This document shows positions 7,134 to 10,450 of a DNA stretch of 10,450 bases, one piece after another. The notes under the pieces were generated by a model. The model was not told the DNA's origin. It did no database searches and worked only from the letters and a program-made list of their open reading frames with translations. A program made the position numbers and the translations under genes. Source of the DNA: Pseudomonadota bacterium (GTDB lineage Bacteria > Pseudomonadota > Gammaproteobacteria > Steroidobacterales > Steroidobacteraceae); contig JAKBBE010000095.1 in assembly GCA_021826035.1 (NCBI GenBank), positions 1-10,450 on the forward strand, read 5' to 3'. Positions within the stretch are counted from its first letter, which is position 1; each line of letters begins with the position of its first letter.

Positions 7134-10100
7134 AGTTGCGGAAATGGAACCCGAAGAAGAACCGTCGACCCCAGTTGTCGTACGTCAAAGGCTGATTCGG
7201 CCACTGCAGATAGTCATGCGTCGCCGCATCGGTCAGATTCGTCGCCGACAGGACTATTCCGAAGTGCTTGTTGAAGTTGTAGCCCACCTGCGCATCGAGC
7301 TCCCCGTACGGTGCCTGCCAGACCTCGAGCGTCTGCGGCTGCCCGGTCGGACCCTGGATGCTGAAGGTCGAGCCCTCGACGTTGGCGCTGATCGCCTTGG
7401 AGCGGTACGTGTACGCCAACCGCCCGGAGAATCCGAACCGCTGGTAGTACAGCGTTGCGGCCAGGGAATTCTCCGACACGCCCGGGAACGGCATGCTGTT
7501 GGTGTAGGTCAGCGGGACATTGAGATTCATCTCGGACTTCGACAGCGTGTAATTGAAGTCGACGCCAAATCCATTCAGCAGGCCGCTGAACGGGTATTCC
7601 GTACCGAGGATGACCCCGTAAATGTCACCGCCATCGCCATTCTCAGGCTGCGAGACGTTCGCCGTCACGCCGTTCACGGTAGTCGCAACGTTCGCGGTGT
7701 AGGGGAAGCTGTCCACCTGCTTGTAGAAGCCCTGCATCTCCGCCACCGCGCCGCGTGCGAAGTAGTTGAAGTACCCGAGCAGGAACTGATTCGCCCGGTA
7801 CGGCTGCAGCTGCGAATTACCGCCACTGCCACCGGCGAAGATGAAGTTCGTGCCCGATCCGCTCCGAGTGAAGTTGTACGCCTCACCGACACCGAGCTGG
7901 GCCAGATCCACCGGCGCCGTCACGCGCGCCGCGCTCAACCGCAGCTGCTGGGAGTGCGTCAGCTCGAGCGTGTAGTTGAACGTCGGCAGCACATCCGTGT
8001 AGCTCTGCACATGCTGGATGGCGATGTTGTTCGAATTCACGCCATTCCACGAGGCAGTGCCGTAATACGACGGCACCGGCGCCTGCTCACCCCCATCGAT
8101 CGTGATCTTGGTATTGACGACGCGGACGCCGAAGTTGATGTGATAGTGATCCTGCGGCGAGCCGATATCGGCCATCAGGTAGGAGGCGATCTGCCGATAG
8201 TTGACCGAGTAGGAGCTCAGCGTGTCCTGGAAGAACTGCTCGGTATTGTTGGTCACTCCGGCGCCGTTCCAGATGGTATTGAGGAACGTCGACGGATTGG
8301 TCATGCCGCCGGCGTACGGGTTCTTCACGGTCATGGGACCTGACCCGAAGTTGTTCACCGTCTGCATCAAGCCCGGCGCGCTGAGTCCGGTCGAATAGGG
8401 AATATTCGGCGTGGAATAGCCCGGATCCTGATAATAGAGCCAGGTGCTGCAGGTCGCGCAGCTCGGCTGAATCCCGATGACGTTGCCGTTGATCAGGTAG
8501 CGGCCGAAGATTTCGCTGACGTCGTTCGTGCCGTAGCGCGCGCCCGCGGAAATCGTCGTCGCACGGATGCCCGAGGGCTTCCAATGCAGATTGAGCTTGA
8601 CGGCCTTCAACGTCTCCTGACCGAGGTTTGCCCACGCCCAGGCCGACTTGAAGGTCGTGTAGGCCGGGTTCGACAGCACGTTGGTCGGATACGAGACCGT
8701 CGGCAGACCCGATGTGCCGCCATTGGCGTAGGTGAAATTGTATCCAGGACTCGCATACGGATCGGTGCCGCACACCGCCCCGCCGTTGTTGCAGCCCGGC
8801 GCGCCGAGGCTGGTCGGCACCCCGGCGGACGTCTCATACAGGCCATGCTCGGTGTCCTGCTGATCCGCCTGCATGTTCGAGCTCATCTTCGAGTAGAACA
8901 CGCCGAGATTACCACTCACCGGACCGCCGTTATTGAAGTCGGTCTGCCACTGGAAATTATTCGCGTGGTCGCTGGTGCTCTGGTAGAGCGTCGCCGTTTC
9001 CGCACCGTTGGCGGTAAAGGTGCCGCTCTGCACGACCCCATTGCCGTCGATCGAATACGGATAGGCCGGGTCGATGCCGGTGATCGGGAACTTGGTGTTT
9101 CCGGCCCCGTTGAAGTAGATCTTGTTCGAGTAATTGATCTGGGTGTCTTTTTCCCCGGAGTAGAACCAGCGCAGCTGCGTGGTCACGGAGTTCGTGACCC
9201 GCCAGGCGAGTCCGAGCGTCGCCCCCTCGTTGCTGCGGTTGTCGCTGATATTGCTGAGGTACGCAAGCTCCGGCAGGATGTAACTCTGCGAGGTCTGCGA
9301 GTAATTCCCAAGCGTCGTGCCGCCGCTCGCCGGCGGAGTCAGCGCCGAGTTGGTGGTCACCCAGGGCGTACGGTTGTACGACTCGAACTCCTTGTCGAAA
9401 GTCTTGTACTTGTCGTAGGAGACGCTGGCGTAAACCGCAAAGCGGCTGTTGAACTTGTAACCGGCGACCAAGGATGCGTTCGGCGTGATGCCGCTCGTGC
9501 CTTGCGAGTCGACGCCCTTGACGTTGCCGCCCAGGGTCAGGCCCATCGGCAGGGTGAGCGGATTCTGCGTGCGCAGATTGATCGTGCCGCCGATGGCACC
9601 GGACAGATCGGACGCCGTCGGGTTCAGGGCCACCTCGATACCACTGACCTCGGAGCTCGGAACGCTCTCCAGTGAATTGTACTGGAAGTTCGCGCCGGCG
9701 CCGCCGTTGGCGGCTTCCCCGGAGGTGTAGAACTCGCGCCCGGTGAGAAAATCATCGCCGTTCAACTCGATGATGTTCTGGCTCAAGCCCTCGACCAGGA
9801 CCTGCGTGCCGAACCCGTTGGCGCGATTGATCTGGATGCCGGGAAGCCGTTGCAGCGACTCGGCGACGTCCTGATCGGGCATCTGACCCAAATCCTCGGG
9901 ACTCACCGCCTCGATCGGCTGGATCGCCCGCCGCTCTTCGTTCAAGGCGCTCTCGAGCGACTCGCGAAAGCCGGACACGATGACTTCCTTCAGCTGCGTC
10001 GGCGCCGCCGAGGCGCGCGAGGCGCGCGCACCGGTCCCGGCCGACGCGGCCGCAGTCGCCGATGCGCCCCCAGCGCCCGACGATGGCAGCGCTGTCATTT

Positions 10101-10317
10101 CAGCGCCAGCAAAACGCCGCGTACTGTTGCGAGCGAGCAGTGTCTGGTGCGTGAACGCACGCGCGGTCGTTCGTGCGGAGGTTGCCTTCTGGACCGGCAC
10201 CGCCGCACGAACCGCCTGCGGCGCCAACATCAGCGCCTCGAACGTCAGCGCTGTCAAAATTCCCGTATTAAACGCGCAGTACGAACGCCTGGCGCGCTTC
10301 TCTTTACGATGCGACAT
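7132..10317 (-). CDS. TonB-dependent outer-membrane receptor (Caulobacter/Xanthomonas type)
   Basis: A 1061-residue outer-membrane transporter that would import a ligand, probably a glycan fragment, using energy from TonB-ExbBD. Residues 1-39 are a signal peptide: basic start, hydrophobic GILTALTFEALMLAP, cut near VRAA. About 70 Ala/Ser/Thr/Arg-rich residues (40-108) follow with no STN domain visible. The TonB box is KEVIVSG (110-116) and the following FRESLESAL is typical of this receptor class. The plug covers about 117-250 (SLQRLPGIQINR, LVEGLSQNIIELNG, SGAIGGTINLRTQNP), and the rest is a 22-strand-type beta barrel rich in Asn, Tyr and Gly. Two close cysteine pairs (509/516 and 620/623) probably cap extracellular loops. 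The protein ends in RRFFFGFHFRN, so the aromatic residue usually at the very C-terminus is third from the end. A strong Shine-Dalgarno supports the ATG at 10317. It is the first gene of an operon with the halogenase. The ligand cannot be read from the sequence. Confidence 0.93.
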   Translation of the reverse strand: MSHRKEKRARRSYCAFNTGILTALTFEALMLAPQAVRAAVPVQKATSARTTARAFTHQTLLARNSTRRFAGAEMTALPSSGAGGASATAAASAGTGARASRASAAPTQLKEVIVSGFRESLESALNEERRAIQPIEAVSPEDLGQMPDQDVAESLQRLPGIQINRANGFGTQVLVEGLSQNIIELNGDDFLTGREFYTSGEAANGGAGANFQYNSLESVPSSEVSGIEVALNPTASDLSGAIGGTINLRTQNPLTLPMGLTLGGNVKGVDSQGTSGITPNASLVAGYKFNSRFAVYASVSYDKYKTFDKEFESYNRTPWVTTNSALTPPASGGTTLGNYSQTSQSYILPELAYLSNISDNRSNEGATLGLAWRVTNSVTTQLRWFYSGEKDTQINYSNKIYFNGAGNTKFPITGIDPAYPYSIDGNGVVQSGTFTANGAETATLYQSTSDHANNFQWQTDFNNGGPVSGNLGVFYSKMSSNMQADQQDTEHGLYETSAGVPTSLGAPGCNNGGAVCGTDPYASPGYNFTYANGGTSGLPTVSYPTNVLSNPAYTTFKSAWAWANLGQETLKAVKLNLHWKPSGIRATTISAGARYGTNDVSEIFGRYLINGNVIGIQPSCATCSTWLYYQDPGYSTPNIPYSTGLSAPGLMQTVNNFGSGPMTVKNPYAGGMTNPSTFLNTIWNGAGVTNNTEQFFQDTLSSYSVNYRQIASYLMADIGSPQDHYHINFGVRVVNTKITIDGGEQAPVPSYYGTASWNGVNSNNIAIQHVQSYTDVLPTFNYTLELTHSQQLRLSAARVTAPVDLAQLGVGEAYNFTRSGSGTNFIFAGGSGGNSQLQPYRANQFLLGYFNYFARGAVAEMQGFYKQVDSFPYTANVATTVNGVTANVSQPENGDGGDIYGVILGTEYPFSGLLNGFGVDFNYTLSKSEMNLNVPLTYTNSMPFPGVSENSLAATLYYQRFGFSGRLAYTYRSKAISANVEGSTFSIQGPTGQPQTLEVWQAPYGELDAQVGYNFNKHFGIVLSATNLTDAATHDYLQWPNQPLTYDNWGRRFFFGFHFRN

Positions 10318-10450
10318 GCGAATTCTCCCCTCAAGTTAGAACGTCAACGACTCAAAACGCCACGGAGCGCGGCGCCCCCAATTGTTGTCTCATCGCCACA
10401 CTAAGGTCGCGATCTCGTCATTTGCCGAGCTTTTCTACGATACGCCTGCT
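10318..10450 (-). other. Upstream region of the TonB receptor, to the window edge
   Basis: These 133 bp contain no recognisable gene. They are somewhat richer in A and T than the coding DNA, as expected of a control region. The only TTGACG box (10342-10347) is too close to the start codon to drive this gene from a usual -35/-10 pair. No convincing promoter or full operator palindrome is visible, so the promoter may lie beyond the edge or be of a non-consensus type. Confidence 0.5.
10325..10332 (-). promoter_or_regulatory. Strong ribosome binding site of the TonB receptor
   Basis: On the minus strand the sequence reads GAGGGGAG, 7 nt before the ATG at 10317. It is the best Shine-Dalgarno in the window and fits a highly translated outer-membrane protein. 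It also fixes the start codon. Confidence 0.75.

Noticed and set aside
6964..9675. Plus-strand open frames of 459 and 363 codons (6964-8343 and 8584-9675) opposite the TonB receptor.
   Set aside because: Low-information Arg/Val/Ile-rich products antisense to a clear receptor; explained by codon bias.
10342..10347. TTGACG on the minus strand as a -35 box for the TonB receptor.
   Set aside because: A -10 at normal spacing would fall in or beside the Shine-Dalgarno, leaving no room for a leader carrying it.
10379..10391. GAGACAACAATTG on the minus strand, resembling half of a LacI-family operator.
   Set aside because: Only one half-site fits; the second half does not match an inverted copy, so it is not supported as an operator.

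Overview
The window is strongly GC-rich DNA from a Gram-negative bacterium. The evidence is a TonB-dependent outer-membrane receptor, exported enzymes and dense coding with GC-rich third codon positions. The pairing of a Caulobacter/Xanthomonas-type TonB receptor with a tryptophan-halogenase-like protein, next to a FucP/NagP-type sugar permease, best fits a proteobacterium, perhaps of the Xanthomonadales/Nevskiales/Steroidobacterales type. That placement is inference from gene content only.

Layout, left to right. Positions 1-256 (minus strand) hold the first 85 codons of mtnA, methylthioribose-1-phosphate isomerase (methionine salvage), cut by the window edge. A divergent gap (266-569) holds a good sigma70-like promoter pointing right (340-367), a 7-bp inverted repeat just downstream of it (401-421) and a small hairpin (475-488). 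Next on the plus strand come an exported LamG + glycoside hydrolase family 2 enzyme (570-4136) and a FucP/NagP-type sugar permease of the major facilitator superfamily (4221-5552). A GC-rich hairpin sits in the 84-bp gap between them. Converging from the right on the minus strand are a large TonB-dependent receptor (10317 down to 7132) and, 7 bp after it and probably translationally coupled, a flavin-dependent tryptophan-halogenase-like protein (7124 down to 5595). The two convergent units meet at a perfect 9-bp hairpin (5583-5606) whose loop holds the halogenase stop codon.

Inferred joint function: the four complete genes look like a small carbohydrate-utilisation locus. The TonB receptor would import a glycan fragment across the outer membrane. 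The periplasmic or surface GH2 enzyme (beta-mannosidase / exo-beta-glucosaminidase-like) would release a sugar, and the permease would carry it into the cytoplasm. The halogenase is the odd member. It keeps the catalytic lysine, glutamate and WxWxIP motif of FAD-dependent halogenases but appears to lack the C-terminal tryptophan-binding segment of PrnA, so its substrate is open. Halogenase-like genes beside TonB receptors are a known recurring arrangement in proteobacteria, so the locus is intriguing but not clearly a wholly new system. I found no tRNA, rRNA, CRISPR array, insertion sequence or phage gene.
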